Shown: positions 45,301-55,937 of the stretch, piece by piece
Layout of the letters: every line of letters begins with the position of its first letter
How positions within the stretch are numbered: position 1 is the stretch's first letter
Origin: Eulemur rufifrons
Taxonomy: Eukaryota; Chordata; Mammalia; Primates; Lemuridae
Direction of reading: 5' to 3'
Length of the DNA stretch: 64,000 bases
Assembly: GCF_041146395.1 (NCBI RefSeq)
Contig: NC_091002.1
Coordinates: forward strand, 7,558,501 to 7,622,500
Program-made: the position numbers and the translations under genes
The notes under the pieces: model-generated
What the model was told of the DNA's origin: nothing
What the model saw: only the letters and a program-made list of their open reading frames with translations
Databases searched by the model: none

Positions 45301-48300
45301 AGCACATCAGCTTCCTGTTTGACTGCATCGTCCGAGGCATCTCCCCCACCAAGGGCCCCTTTGGGCTGCGGCCGGTTCTCCCAGGTGCGTGCAGGGGTGT
45401 GGCCAGCTGGGCCGGGTGGGGAGGGTGCGCTGAGCGGGCCACACCGCATCCAAGGGCCGATGGCTGCCCTGTCCACAGCTGAGAAGCCCAGAGCCTCACT
45501 GGCCTGGGACCCCCAGCTGTGGGCACCAGGCAGCCAGGGGCTTCTGAGGGGACAATCTGTGTGTGCCGGGGCCCATGCTCACACCTGCAGACACCTCCTT
45601 GCAGGGTCTGTGCTGTTGGGTGCTCAGGGGCCTGAGGCCTTCTGGCTGGGAGTCCGGCCCAGCTGCACCTGGCTGCGGGTCAGAGGCCTGTGAGCCGCCT
45701 CCTGTCTCCCAGCCTGGGCACAGGGAGGACCTTGCCTGAGGCCGGTGGCTGGTCTGACTCTGCGGCTGGGGGCTGAAAGCTGCCTTGGAAGGGGCCTGGC
45801 GTGTGGGCACCACCTCCTCCCCAGGGCACCATTGTCCAGGGGTCCTGGGCCAGGGAGGGTGCTGGGCTGGGGGGAGGGGCACGTTGTCCAGGCAAGGCTG
45901 GGCTCTCCCAGTGCCAGCAAGTCCCACTGGGTCCCTCGATGGGCTACTGCTGACTCCTCTCCCAGTGATGACAGCGCTTGTCTCCGTGTCCAGGTGGAGC
46001 CCAGGCCTACGGCCGCACAGCAGTCAGTGAGCTCACACCTGGTGCCTCCTTGCATGGGCACCCAGCCGGGGTGTGGCAGGCGCGGCTGCCCTGGGAGGGC
46101 AAAGGGCGGTGGGCCATCCCATGCAGGCACCCAGGCTGCAGTCTTGACACATGCTGTCCACCCCAGCGCAGGCGCAGTGGACAGCGGCCACCAGGGGGGA
46201 GGAGGCAGCTCCCAGGCTCCCCCCGCCACAACCCCCGCTGCCCGGCTCTACTGGACAGTGCGGCAGCGCCCCCTGCTGGTGTCTTCCTGCCTCGCAGCCC
46301 TGGGCACACGTGGCCGCTGTGGCTGCAGGGCGTGCAGGGCTCGGTCTGCCCCCTTGCCTGGCCCTGCTGGTGGAGCCAGCGGAGGCAGGACTGTCCAGCA
46401 GCCATGGGGAGCCCAGGGCCAGGGCCTGGACTTTGGGAGCGGGAACTGGAGAGGGCACCCACTCTCTCCTGCGGGGAGGGGGTGCTGGGGACAGAGCTAT
46501 CCAGAGGACAGGCTCCGTGGCAGGATGGGGGCAGTCGAGCTGACCAGAGCCCCAAACCCTACTCCACAGACAGTGCTTGTCAGAGTCAGCTGGTAGCTCT
46601 TTAAAAATACAGCTGCCAGGGCCTCGGCTACAGCACTGCCTCCCAGTGTCCCCCAGTGTGTGGGGGCCCCAGGTCACCCTGGTGTGACAGCCGAGTGGGC
46701 CACTGAGCTGGCCAACATCCAGCCACAGGAGTCTGCAGAGTGGACTCCGGGCCAGGGTCTGTTGTCTGCTTTGGCCGGCGTCGCACAGGGGCCCGTGGTC
46801 GAGGGGCTCAGGAGACGTGGCTTCAGCGGGCAGCAGCCTCACGCTTGGGCCCTCCGAAGTCCCCTGGGGCTGACTCTGAGGCCCAGAGGCAGAACACTCC
46901 AGGAGGATAGGGGAGGGCACAGAGGCCTGGGGCCCGCCCTGCTCTGAGCGCTTGTCACCTTGGCCCCTGCCCCCACTCTCGTGCGATGCTGCACCCCAAG
47001 TTTGCAGACAAGACAGAGAGGCTAGGATGCATGGTGGAGCTAGGAGTCCGTCCCCGTCTTGCTGCCCCTCCAGTCACTGGACAAGAAACGGCCAGGAGGG
47101 TGTCCTGTATCCTGACGCTGGTGTCACCCAGGGGCACTGTCCATCCCCCCTGCAGGGCGTCAGCTTTGGGACTGCCCTGCCACGAGCATCCACAGAGCTT
47201 GGGTCACAGGCACCTGGTGGACCCCTGGCTGCCCGGGTGCCGTGAGTGGCGCCTGCCGTCCTCTCGCACAGCGGGATGGGTCTGAGGCGTCCAGGGCTGT
47301 GGGGTGCTGGGTCGGGAGGGACCAGGCCTGAGCCGGCTGGGCCGTGGCCATCATCGCCTTTCATCCCTCCCAGGCAGAGGGGACGGAAGAGAGAGGCTTG
47401 TGCCACCCGAATCCCTGTCCCTGGCAGTGCTGCACAGACCCTGGGCTGCAGGGTCAGCAGCTGGAGTGACCCAGTGGGGCCCTCAGGGTAGGCAGAGCGG
47501 TGGGCTGGGGGTGAGGCACCCATGCGGCCTGAGGGGTGAGCGGAAGGATGATGACGCGTCAGGGATACGGCCTTTTCAGCCTGGACAGGGGCAGCCCAGG
47601 GAGGGAGGGAGCGGCACGTTTTCTCTGCCTTCCTCTGGAACTCGCACCGTCGCTCCTGCCTCCCCTTCTGCCCGGCCAGGCTCCCGGCCGGGTGCCCCAG
47701 GCTGCGGGCTGGACTTTCCAGCCTCTGTGTGCCAGGACTTGGTGGGAGCTTTTCATGCTGCCGCTGCTCCTAGATTTGGGGGACAGTGGGTCTGGCTGCC
47801 TGCCCCTTGGGCGGGTGCAGGAGCTTGACGGGGCTGGAGGAGCCGATGGCAGCCAGGCGCCAACCAGGGAGCCTCCTGCCCTGAGGTGTTTATGGGAGGC
47901 TACTCAGGGCTGGCTGGTCGGTTGCTCCTTTGGGGTTTCCTGCAGGGAAACCTCTCCGGGGGGCCGTGGCTGTCCGTGCAGGGGATGAGGCAGGGGTCGG
48001 GGCAGCAGAGTGGGTGTGGGGGCCTCTGGGGGGAGCTTCCTGGGGTGAGGAAGGGGGTCTGGCTGTCTGGGCAAGGGGACCCAGGCTGGGTCGTGGGACC
48101 TGCATGGGGGTGGCTTGGGCGCCTGAGTGTGGTGTCCAGCAGCTGGGGCTGCGGTGTGGGGAGGAGCCAGGGCTCCAGACATCCCACCACGGGACCACCA
48201 TGGTGGGGCACAGCCAGGGTATGTGGGCCCTGATGGCACTGGGCCCTCAGGATGTCCCAGGCAGCACGAGGCCAGGGGCTGAGGTGGGGGCCTCCTCCTC

Positions 48301-49937
48301 TGCTGACCCTTCTCTCTGTGCAGACCCGAGCCCTGGGGGGCCCTTGGCCTCAGAGGAGCGCGTGGCCCAGGAGGCCCTGGAAGCCCTGCAGCTGGAGAAG
48401 CGGCTCAGTCTCCTCCCGCCCACGGGCCGGCCGGGCAGTGCAGGTAGGGCCAGGCCACCGCTGTGCTGGGGACTTCGCTCCACACCTCAGCTGGAGAGCA
48501 CGGCTTGTACAGCACCTGCGGCTCATTCACTCCTCCTCCCCTCCTTCTCACTCCTTCCTCCCCTCCTGTTCACTTGCTCCTACCTCCCCTCCTGCTCATT
48601 CATTCATTCCTCCCCTCCTGCTCACTCGCTCCTTCTTCCCCTCCTCCCTCCCTATTCATTCATTATTCTTCATCCTGTTCATTTATTCACTCATTTTGTC
48701 TTCTGTTCATTCATTCATTCATTGCCTCTCCCTCTTGCTGAGAGAGCAGGGCCATGGGACTGGAAGGTGGTCAGAAAATCTGGAGACAGAGTTGGGGGAA
48801 GGGAGGGGGAGCCCAGGAGCCAGGTCTGGAGGCCTCGGGACAGAGGGACTGGAAGCAAAGGGAAGGGGGTCCCATCCATCTTTTAGGGAGACCCCTGCTG
48901 CAGGGCCCCTGGGTGGCAGAGGTGCAGGTGGAGAGGACACTGGGACCAGGAGGGGCAGAGGGGCAGGGAGGGGAGGGGCCTGGGCTTTCTAGAGGGAGCC
49001 GGTGAGGGAGGGTGGGAGTGGGCCAGAGGTGGGGTGCTGTCCAGCCTCTGGGTGGGAGGGGCCGGGAGGGGTGGGGCGAGCTGTCACTGGGTGGTGACTA
49101 GCTGACACATGGGGGCTCCCAGGCGTCAGCTCCGCCCTGACACCCCCGGCCCCTGCAGTGGCCTCAGCTCTCTGCTCTGTCTCAGGGGACGACCGCAGCC
49201 TGTCCAGCTCATCCTCGGAGGCCAGCCACTCGGACGTCAGCGCCAGCAGTCGGCTCACTGCATGGCCAGAGCAGTCCTCGTCCTCCGCCAGCACGTCGCA
49301 GGAGGGGTCTGGGCTGGCGGCTGCCCAGGCCTCGGGGGAGGCTGCGTTGGGTGCCTTGAGGCCGCCCCCTAAACCGCTTCGGCCGCGGCAGCTGCAGGAG
49401 GTCGGCCGCCAGAGCTCCTCGGACAGCGGCATCGCCACGGGCAGCCACTCTTCCTACTCGGGCAGCTTCTCCTCCTACGCGGGCAGCAGCCTGGACGTGT
49501 GGCGCGCTGGCGACGAGTTTGGCTCGCTGCTCAGCCTGCCGCCAGCGGCTGGGGCGCCAGAGCCCAGCCTGTGCGCCTGCCCTCCCGGGGTGGCTGAGTA
49601 CCAGGTGCCCACGGCCCTGCGGCCCCACTACGACACGCCCCGCAGCCTGCGCCAGGCCCCCAGGGACCAGAGCCCAGCCGCGCAGGGTGGCCCTGACGAC
49701 AGTGCAGCCGGGGACTCAGGCGGCCAGACGTCCGCCGGGTGTCCCTCCGGCTGGCTGAGCGCGAGACGGCAGGGACAGGCGACAGAGGGTGCCCCGGGCA
49801 GCGAGGCCTCACTGCCCAGCCCAGCCCCCGCAGAGCTCTGGGGAGCAGGCGGCACCCACGCTGGGCCCCCTCCAGCTTTCTTTTCGGCATGTCCGGTCTG
49901 TGGAGGACTCAAGGTAAACCCCCTCCCTGAGAGCTGA
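24254..49937 (+). CDS. DOK7: DOK7, docking protein 7, standard isoform (7 exons, 507 aa)
   Basis: Cytoplasmic adaptor that dimerises and activates the receptor kinase MuSK to build the neuromuscular junction. Exons: 24254-24307, 24381-24426, 32771-33001, 34741-34941, 45265-45384, 48324-48443, 49186-49937. Total 1524 nt, 507 residues (human 504 from memory); all junctions GT-AG, phases consistent, no disruption. The PH domain (~4-109) starts [19 protein letters not shown]. The PTB domain (~111-210) carries Arg158, Arg159 and Arg174, the residues known to contact the MuSK phosphotyrosine. Next come a leucine-rich stretch ([14 protein letters not shown], 235-248) resembling an export signal, a Ser-rich region, a PPPKP motif (316-320), and Tyr395 and Tyr405 (AEYQVP, HYDTP), counterparts of the CRK-recruiting phosphotyrosines. 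The start was chosen for frame and family match; an out-of-frame ATG lies 10 bases upstream. Introns 2 and 4 are the long ones. Confidence 0.96.
24381..24426 (+). CDS. DOK7: DOK7 exon 2 (PH)
   Basis: Codons 19-33 plus one base: [15 protein letters not shown]. Acceptor GTCCCCGCAG, donor GGCAG|GTGAGC. Confidence 0.94.
29087..29275. repeat. Degenerate alternating purine-pyrimidine (TG/CA) repeat
   Basis: Imperfect GTGTGCATG / CACGTA-type repeats, about 190 bases, with Z-DNA-forming character. Confidence 0.6.
29280..29590 (-). mobile_element. MaLR-type LTR, antisense
   Basis: Contains TAACAATACCACAGCCTGGG, AGGGCTCCACCCCTATGATC, ACCTCC...GGCCCCACCTCCTGTC and TTTGGGGGGACGCTTTCAGG, the reverse-complement landmarks of the same LTR class as at 21122-21485. 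Confidence 0.5.
32771..33001 (+). CDS. DOK7: DOK7 exon 3 (PH)
   Basis: Codons 34-110 plus one base: [40 protein letters not shown] and so on to RIRYALGE. Acceptor CACCTGTACAG, donor GAGG|GTGAGT. Confidence 0.96.
33002..34740 (+). other. DOK7: DOK7 intron 3
   Basis: 1.7 kb. Contains an AT-rich island (33535-33780) with an internal AATAAA, possibly an old retrotransposed insert, and a plus-strand MIR-like fragment (34385-34435, GAGCCTCAGTTTCCTCATCT). Confidence 0.6.
34741..34941 (+). CDS. DOK7: DOK7 exon 4 (PTB)
   Basis: Codons 111-177 plus one base: [20 protein letters not shown] and so on to [11 protein letters not shown]. Arg158, Arg159 and Arg174, which bind the MuSK NPXpY motif, are intact. 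Donor TACT|GTAAGT is near-perfect. Confidence 0.96.
37595..37850. repeat. G-rich minisatellite (GGGGTGCCCTGGGG core)
   Basis: Imperfect tandem repeats of GGGGTGCCCTGGGGNNT, repeated about a dozen times with GGGT/GGGG runs. Strong plus-strand G-quadruplex potential inside DOK7 intron 4. Confidence 0.75.
39655..39720 (-). repeat. MIR-like fragment in DOK7 intron 4
   Basis: CCCATTTTACAGTGAGGAAA then CTGAGGCACGGAGCTG, reverse-complement MIR tail. Confidence 0.55.
40130..40200 (+). repeat. MIR-like fragment in DOK7 intron 4
   Basis: CTCTCTGAGCCTCAGTTTCC then TCATCTGTGCCATGGGG, sense MIR core. Confidence 0.55.
40865..41400 (-). mobile_element. Old L1 fragment, antisense
   Basis: Contains GGGACACACCCAGAAGTGGA, ATTGCCAGATCATATGGTAA and CGCCACACTGTTTTCCAGG, antisense to the L1 3' region. 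Highly diverged, no ORF. Confidence 0.75.
41800..42103 (-). mobile_element. Alu SINE (strepsirrhine type)
   Basis: Complete dimeric Alu read from its poly(T) end: GAGACAGAGTCTCACTCTGT, TGGCATCAGCCTAGCTCACA, ending GTGAGCCACTGCGCCTGGCT. The CATCAGCCTAGCTCACAGCA wording is typical of lemur/galago Alus rather than human AluS/Y (from memory). Confidence 0.9.
42385..42730. repeat. Ancient interspersed repeat, family uncertain
   Basis: TTGCTGTGTAACAAACATTC, CCAAGCTGAGTGGC and TTCTCAGCATGGTGGCTC recall a widespread mammalian repeat (MER/LTR type). I cannot give the family with confidence. Confidence 0.35.
43815..43945 (+). repeat. MIR fragment in DOK7 intron 4
   Basis: GGCTGTGTGACTGAGGACAA, GTCCTTTCTGGACCTCAGTG and TCCTCATCTCCAAAGCAGG follow the MIR order over about 130 bases. 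Confidence 0.6.
45265..45384 (+). CDS. DOK7: DOK7 exon 5 (PTB end)
   Basis: Codons 178-217 plus one base: [40 protein letters not shown]. Ends the PTB domain. Confidence 0.96.
45385..48323 (+). other. DOK7: DOK7 intron 5
   Basis: 2.9 kb, GC-rich, no named repeat or exon recognised. Open frames such as 46033-46920 (minus) overlap others on both strands and lack splice or start evidence. Confidence 0.6.
48324..48443 (+). CDS. DOK7: DOK7 exon 6
   Basis: Codons 218-257 plus one base: [40 protein letters not shown]. Contains the leucine-rich possible nuclear export signal. Confidence 0.95.
48525..48725. repeat. Polypyrimidine/CATT repeat in DOK7 intron 6
   Basis: About 200 bases of TCCTCCCCTCCTGCTCA-type units of roughly 26-28 bp passing into (CATT)n. 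Intron 6 is only 742 bases, so the repeat makes up over a quarter of it and lies ~460 bases before the exon 7 acceptor. Confidence 0.75.
49186..49937 (+). CDS. DOK7: DOK7 exon 7 (C-terminal effector region, stop)
   Basis: Codons 258-507 and TGA at 49935-49937. Ser-rich start ([20 protein letters not shown] is recognisable apart from small changes), PPPKP (316-320), [19 protein letters not shown], Tyr395/Tyr405, and end [17 protein letters not shown] donor (AAG|GTAAAC) lies at 49913/49914, eight codons before the stop codon, so the last seven residues are encoded by retained intron sequence in this isoform. Confidence 0.95.
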
Positions 49938-50985
49938 AGAGCAGGCCCTGCCGCTGCAGAGGGGCTGATTCTGTCCCTCTGGATGGGAGAGGAGGTGGCG
50001 CCGCCTCCTTGCAGAGGGGTGCTCTGTGTGCTGGGGGACAGGCCTGGGGGTGGGGGTGACAACCCCAGGGACGTCCTCCCCAGAGCCGTCCTCCCTGTGG
50101 CCACCAGTGGAGGGGCCGAGTAGGGGAGGTGAGCTCTGGCTGGTGGGCTCTGGGCTGCAGGCCAGGATTGGCAGAGCCCCAGGGCCCTGCTTCTCTGCTC
50201 CTTGTCAGGCGCCGGGAGCACAGGTGGGCGCAGCGTCTCCACTAGCTCATGCCACACGTGAGGGTGCTGAGGACTGGGGCCCCACTGCCTGGCCTTGTGG
50301 ACCTCCTGCCCATCGGCCCCCTGGGGGACAACTGACTCTCACATCCCACCCTGTCCCCTCCATAGTGCACAGTCACACCACCCGCTAAAAACTAAACTAC
50401 GCGCGGCAGCTCCGGACACCTGCACTCCACGATCTCAGCTCCCACAGGTGGGCACGGCCGTCCCCATCTATGGGGAGGAAACTGAAGCTCAGGAGGCTCT
50501 ATGGCTTGCGGGGTCTGCGTCTCTGGGGCTCAGACCCCACCATCCCCTCACCAGCCCCTTCCTGAGCCCCTGGAGGGCTCCAGGGGGGCGGTGTCCTCAG
50601 AGCAGCCCACCTTCTTCAGTCTGACCCATGCTCGTACTGGCCAGTGGCCAGAGGGTCCTGCCCGGCGTGCTCCCGGGGGTCAGGAAGTGGTGGGGACGTC
50701 GGGCTCCAAGGGCTGCACTGGCGTTGGGAGACTCCAGGCCCTGCTCTGGTCACCGGCCTGAGCTGGGCCCGTGTGGCCTGTGTCCACCCACGCCAGGCTC
50801 CCTGCCCGGCTCCGTCTCCTGCCGTCTGGAACCGGCCCTGATTCCAGGGGCTCTACGCCTCCCTGTCACCGTCTCTGTACCTTCACCGTTGGCCAACGAC
50901 GTGGCTCTTTCTCGTTTCCAAGATCTGATGCTGTTTGTAACAAACACATTCTCAGGCTGGAAATAAAACGTTCTTTTCTTACTGC
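49938..50985 (+). other. DOK7: DOK7 3' UTR, standard isoform
   Basis: About 1.05 kb to the AATAAA at 50962. Includes a minus-strand MIR-like trace (50455-50510). No other feature seen. Confidence 0.6.
50962..50967 (+). terminator. DOK7: Poly(A) signal, DOK7 standard isoform
   Basis: AATAAA (GGAAATAAAACGTTC) with T-rich and GT-rich sequence 10-30 bases downstream (TTCTTTTCTTACTGCCTTGTG). Confidence 0.75.
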
Positions 50986-53502
50986 CTTGTGCTCTTCCGT
51001 CTGGCCAGCCCTCCCGCTGGGCCTGCGACTGGGCCTGTCCCTCAGCCTTTGGGTGGCAGAGAGCGGTGTGAGGCCTCGGCCTCGTCAGCCTTGGGGCTGA
51101 CTGTGGGGGAGGTGGACGGCCACAGGGCGGGACGTGCGTGTGATGCGTGTGATGCGTGTGGTCGTGTGTGTGCTGCCAGTTTCCTGGAGGCCACAGTGAG
51201 GTCCTCGTTGGTCCCTCGGGCTCAGGCACAGGGCTGCCCACGTTCAGGTGAGCGGGACACTCAGCCTCTGGGCCAGTGAGGGGCTGGCTCTGCGCCCGAG
51301 CTCCCTCCGGCCCCGCCGTCTGCACTTCTGGGGGCCCGACTGCAAGGGGGCTTTGGGCTGGGCTCCCGGACAGCACCGCGTGGGAAGGGCAGGCTTTGGT
51401 GCCCACATCCCCCACCTGCTGGCTGGGCGGCCCCCGCAGGTCTCTACCCTCTCTGAGCCTCAGTTTCCTCTTCTGTAGATGGGACAACAGCCCCTGCCTC
51501 ACTGGCTGTGCTGCACAGGTGCATCGTCTGTGCGGAGGTGGCGGACTCAGTCTGGTTGCAAAATAGACGAGGCTGCGGCTCCTCAGGTGGGGCAGCCAGC
51601 CCCTGCTCCCGCCAGAGCCCTGATGTGCTCCAGGGTCCCCTGCCCACGCTGGCTCAGGGGGCAGGTGTCCCTTCCACGACAGCAGACTGAGGCCCGCCAT
51701 GAGGACTTCCCCATGAAGGCAGGGAGGCCTGAGGGGCGAGCTGCCTGTCACCTCCTTGCCTGGGCATCCTGGCTGTGGACTTGGGTTTCGCCGGCTGCGG
51801 TGAAGGCGGGGACTTTGGGGAAGGGCTGCCTGGAGGCTGGGCAGGAGGGCAAGGTTGGAGCCAGGCCGCCAGGGCCTTGGGGTTGAGGCCAGGACCTGGG
51901 CTGGTGGGGGCTGGGCTGGGGACATGAAGGGCACACTCAGAGGAGGGTTGGGCCTGCAGGAGAGGGCCACTGTGGCCCCTTGGGGACTGCTGTGGTCCGT
52001 GCATCTCCTTTGGGACCCCATGGTGGCCCAGGGCGTAGGACAGGGTCATGGGGCCTGGTGGGGCTGGTGGAGCCTCCAGGATGTAGTGGGGGCACTGGCC
52101 TCTGTCCCTTCTGTTCCTAATGTGCCCATGGGTGGGCCCTGGCCTCCGGTGCTACCCACTGCCTGCTGCAGCAGCCCAGGGTCTCAGCCTGGGCCCCGGG
52201 GTAGGTGGCTCACAGGGCAGGGGCTCCCCCGCAGAGCCGGGACGACAGATGGGCAGACACTGCTTCCATTTCTTTGTCCCCCTGCCTCGGGCCCCCACCT
52301 GGTCCTGCCCAGGTTTGGGGAACAAGGCGGATCTGCGTCTGCTTTCTTCACTCCTTGCATCCGCCGTGCCCAGCATGTGGGTTTTACCCGCGGCTGCAGA
52401 GTGGGCCCCCAGCAGGGGCCATCGCGGGTGGCTGAGCAGCAGGAATCAGCCCCTGCTTGGGAGGGGCTCCCAGGGCAGGTGGCCTCTGTGTGTGATGGCC
52501 TCAGGAGGTGTCCCAAGGGCTGCCACCTGCCCTGCCCAAGTCCCTAAGCCCCCCCATCCCCTCGGGGCTCTGTTACCAAAGGTTGGACCAGCCCAGCTTG
52601 CTCAGGGCATCCCTGAGGGGCCCAGCCCATCCTGTGGCTGTCTGCCCTCGAGTCTGGCCTGGACCAGTGCTGGGTGCGAGCTGCTTCCAGACCCTGCCCC
52701 CGCCCAAGGCCCCAGTGTCCCCGACCTCAGAGGCCCTAGAAGGGGAGTGGCTGCTAGGGCATTCTGGGCACCTGCCACAGGCCCTTTCTGAGCGGTCTGG
52801 CGTGTTCGCAGCCCCAGGCTGCCTCGGCCTCCATTTCCTCCTGGCTGGGTGGCTGGGGGCCACCGTCCCCCCTTCCCTCCACCTGCAGAGTCTGCCCTGG
52901 GTTCCTTCCTCCCCAGGGCTCTACGGCACCTGCAGTCTGGGGGGACATTGCTCATCTTACCTGGGGCCTCCCAAGTGGGGTTTGCCCATGGGGACCACGG
53001 GCTGGATGCTCCCATGAGATGCTTAGCACAGGGCTGGCGCACTGAAGGGCCAGAAGGTAAACACGGCCATCGGGGACCATGCGCCCCGCATCGTGGCCAC
53101 TCAGCTCTGGTGTGCAGCCCAGACAACTCGGGGAACGGTGTGGCCATGTTCCAATACAACTGTATTGGCAAAAATCGGTGGGGCTAGATTGGGCCTGGGG
53201 GCCCTGGTTTGCCCAGAACGTGCCTGTCCTGACACCCGAGGCCTCCAGCTTTCCCTGGGCTGTTGCCGGGAGCAGCTGCCGGGCCCGTGGTCGGAGCTGG
53301 AGGGCAGCCTGGAGACTGGGGCATGGGGACCAAGGGCCCTGCAGGAGGAGGAGTCGGGGATTGCAGGCTGGTCTCCCTGTGGGTGGCCCAGGTCCCCCAA
53401 CCTGTGTCACTCTTGGGTTTAGCGTCCTGGTTCTTGGGGCCCCCAGGCGCTGGATGAGGGGTAGTCTGATGGACGCACTGACACGGGGTCTCTTTGGTCT
53501 AG

Positions 53503-53545
53503 GGAGCAGCTGCCTCACCACCTGGACTGGAGATGACACATTCAG
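53503..53545 (+). CDS. DOK7: DOK7 predicted exon 8 (long isoform)
   Basis: 43 bases between TCTTTGGTCTAG and CAG|GTAGGA. In phase 0 it encodes GAAASPPGLEMTHS and exits in phase 1, exactly the bridge needed between the exon 7 donor (phase 0) and the exon at 55785 (phase 1 entry). It is a small exon found by phase and splice signals, so it is the least certain of the three. Confidence 0.5.
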
Positions 53546-55784
53546 GTAGGACCTGCTTTGGAGCCCGGTGCCCACCCAGCTCGGGACAGGGACATGGGAG
53601 TCAGGGTGCGAGGTTACAGCCAGAAGTTCTGGCCAGAGGCGCAATGGCAGTGGACGGCAGGTGGCAGTGGATGGCAGGACCAAGTCCCAGCCAAGATGCA
53701 TACTGGGGGGCAGCCACATGGCCTGCCTCAGGAGCCCCCGCTGTTAGTGGCAGTGGGCCACTGGAGGACAGTGAAAAGGTCAGCAGACACAGCCTTGGGG
53801 CAGTGGGTCCCCAAGCCTGGACCTGTGCCCGGGAGGGCTGCACTGTGGGCAGGGCAGAGTCGGGGCTGGGGCTGGGCCCGCCGCCTGGGAGGTGCAGCCG
53901 CGTGCTCGGCGAGCCATGGTGTGGGGTGGGCAGCCGGGGTGGAAGCCTGTGGTGGCAGGTGGGGCGGCCTGGGGACTCAGCCAGGGGCAGGGGCATTGGC
54001 CATTGGCTAGTGCAGGTTTGGTTCTGGGTGGGAAGGCTCAGGTTCCCTCCAGGGACTCCTCGGAGAAGCCGAGCTGTCAGAGTGAAGGTGGGGAGGCCCT
54101 GAGGCTGGGGGAGGCGGGAGGTCAGGGAGGCCGGCCTCGGGCAGGCGGGTGGGGTGAGGGGCCAGCTTGGGCCTCAGAGCCCCTAATCCCTCTTCCCTGG
54201 CCAGTGGCCCTGTTCCCCAGGGCCTTGGGAGGTGGGGCCGTGGGCGCAGCGGGGCAGGCAGGGGACAGAGATGAGTCTGACCTTGGTGGGTTTGGTGGTG
54301 TCTGTCAGCCCAGGGAGGGGCTCCTGGGAGAGGGGACACAGAAAGGCCAGGATGCAGTGTCCCCTCTTTCTGTGCTTTGTTCCAGAAAGTTCTTGAGGCA
54401 GCACAAACACTCTCACGAGAAGATTAAAGCAAGGGGGAGGGCAGCCAGAGGCTCTCAGGCGGGTGGCCCGAGGGAGAGCCTCAGCCAGGACGGGAGAGCC
54501 CGTGGCAGGCCAGTGAGGAGCGAGAAGGGCTTGTCCTGAGCCCCCTCCTGCCCGCCCTGCCCTCGGCTTAGAGCCTGCCATGCGACTCTGGGTGGTGCTG
54601 GGTGGTCCAGAACCTTCCGTCTCCTCTCCCTGTGCTCAGGCCTCATGCTCCTTCCTGCTTCTACCCTCTCCCCTCCAACCCACCCATCCCAAGGATCTTG
54701 GAAAATACGGATCCAATGCTAAAGCAAAGTGCCATGCCGCAGGGGCCGTGTCCACCCATGTGATCTGGGGGCCCTGGCTCCCCTTCTTGGCCTTCAGCGA
54801 CCCCTGGGCCCACCTGGCCTCCTTCCCAGGCTCACCCCCTAGGCCCCAACGCCCTCCCCAGCTCTCCAAGGCCTTTTGCCCCGCCACCTTCCCTGCCTCC
54901 TGGCCCAGCGGCTCCCCCGGGCCCCTCTGCCTATTGTCCTGGTTACTTGGCAGAGGTCTGTGTTTGATCCCCTGTGTGACAGGGCCTGCCTGAGCCTGGA
55001 ACAGGGTGGGGACGTATGCATGGAGCCCATGGGGACAGGCTGTGGGAGGTGCAGGCTCCGGCCGGCTGAAGCCTGTGCGCACCGTGGTGGGCACCCGCTC
55101 TCCCTCCACGCGCCTGCAGGGCCTCGTGGGAGGTTTTCTTTTCCTGTGGCTTCTGTGTGGTACAAATGCTGCAGATTTACAGGAATCCCTTGCCTCGGAG
55201 CGGAGATTTTCCGGGGACTGGAACGCTCAGTCTGTCTTTGCTGAGCCGGGCACAGGGGCCACCCTCGGTTCTCTATGCTGGGGCCTCAGGCAGTGGGGTG
55301 TCTTCCCGGCCCGTCCTGCTGTCTGGCCCAGAGCACACCAGGGTGGAGGGCAGGTCCCAGCTCTGCGTCTTCCTGTGGCCAGCACAGGCTCTGAGACGTG
55401 AGCTCTGAAGTGGGGACCGGGCCACGCGGGCCTGGGCACTTGGTGCCACTGCTGGAAGTCCCACACCCCCCTCGAGCCTGTTCAGCCCGGCACAAGGGGC
55501 CCTCCTCTGTCCTGCCCCAAGAAGAATGGGCCTTGGGGGCCCGGGGGGCCAGTGATGGCAGCAGGCAGAGGCGTGTGCTGTGGGTGGAGCACAGCTCCTT
55601 CCAGAAGCCTCCTGCATGCGTGGGCCAGGCAGGTGGCAGTGGGTGGTCTCAGGATGGGGCAGTACTGGGCCAAAGATGGGTGGTCCAGGACAGCAGGGGA
55701 GCCGGGAGGCCCAGGAGAGGCAGAGGGTGGGAGGAAGGGGCTGGGCGGGGAGGGGTGGGCTCAGCGCAGCCCTTCTCCCCACAG
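53546..55784 (+). other. DOK7: DOK7 predicted intron 8
   Basis: 2.2 kb. An acceptor-like site at 54385 (TTTGTTCCAG|AAAGTTC) opens onto stops in both usable phases and is not accepted as an exon. No repeats named. Confidence 0.45.
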
Positions 55785-55937
55785 GAGCCCCGGGGCCGGT
55801 GGCTGTGGACAGCCCGGGGCCGGAGAGGCCGCACGGCGAGGTGCCTACCTACGTGAACATCCCCGTCAGCCCCTCCTCCGGAAGGCAGCTGCACTACGTG
55901 GGCCTGGAGCTCCAGGAGGCCGGCTCAGGGATCCGAG
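55785..55937 (+). CDS. DOK7: DOK7 predicted exon 9 (long isoform)
   Basis: 153 bases from CTTCTCCCCACAG to CGAG|GTGTGT, phase 1 in and out. Encodes GAPGPVAVDSPGPERPHGEV, PTYVNIPVSPSSGRQLHYVG, LELQEAGSGIR (codons 515-565). TYVNI fits a GRB2-type pYXN site and LHYVGLEL a further tyrosine motif, as in DOK/IRS-like adaptor tails. Good codon composition and splice signals argue for a real exon. Confidence 0.75.

Larger units (their letters stand above)
49914..53502 (+). other. DOK7: DOK7 alternative intron between exon 7 and predicted exon 8
   Basis: 3.6 kb that includes the 3' UTR of the standard isoform. A plus-strand MIR-like fragment at 51440-51520 (GAGCCTCAGTTTCCTCTTCT). No other exon found whose phase fits. 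Confidence 0.5.

Noticed and set aside
49158..49185. ATG at 49158 as an alternative start of the large DOK7 exon 7 frame
   Set aside because: It lies in intron 6 before a clear CTCAG acceptor; exon 7 joins exon 6 in the correct phase at 49186.
53892..54539. Frame ending KFLRQHKHSHEKIKARGRAA and so on after an acceptor-like TTTGTTCCAG at 54385, considered as an alternative DOK7 terminal exon
   Set aside because: From the two upstream donors available (phase 0 from exon 7, phase 1 from exon 8) the exon hits stops at once. The open frame would need phase 2, which no neighbouring exon supplies.
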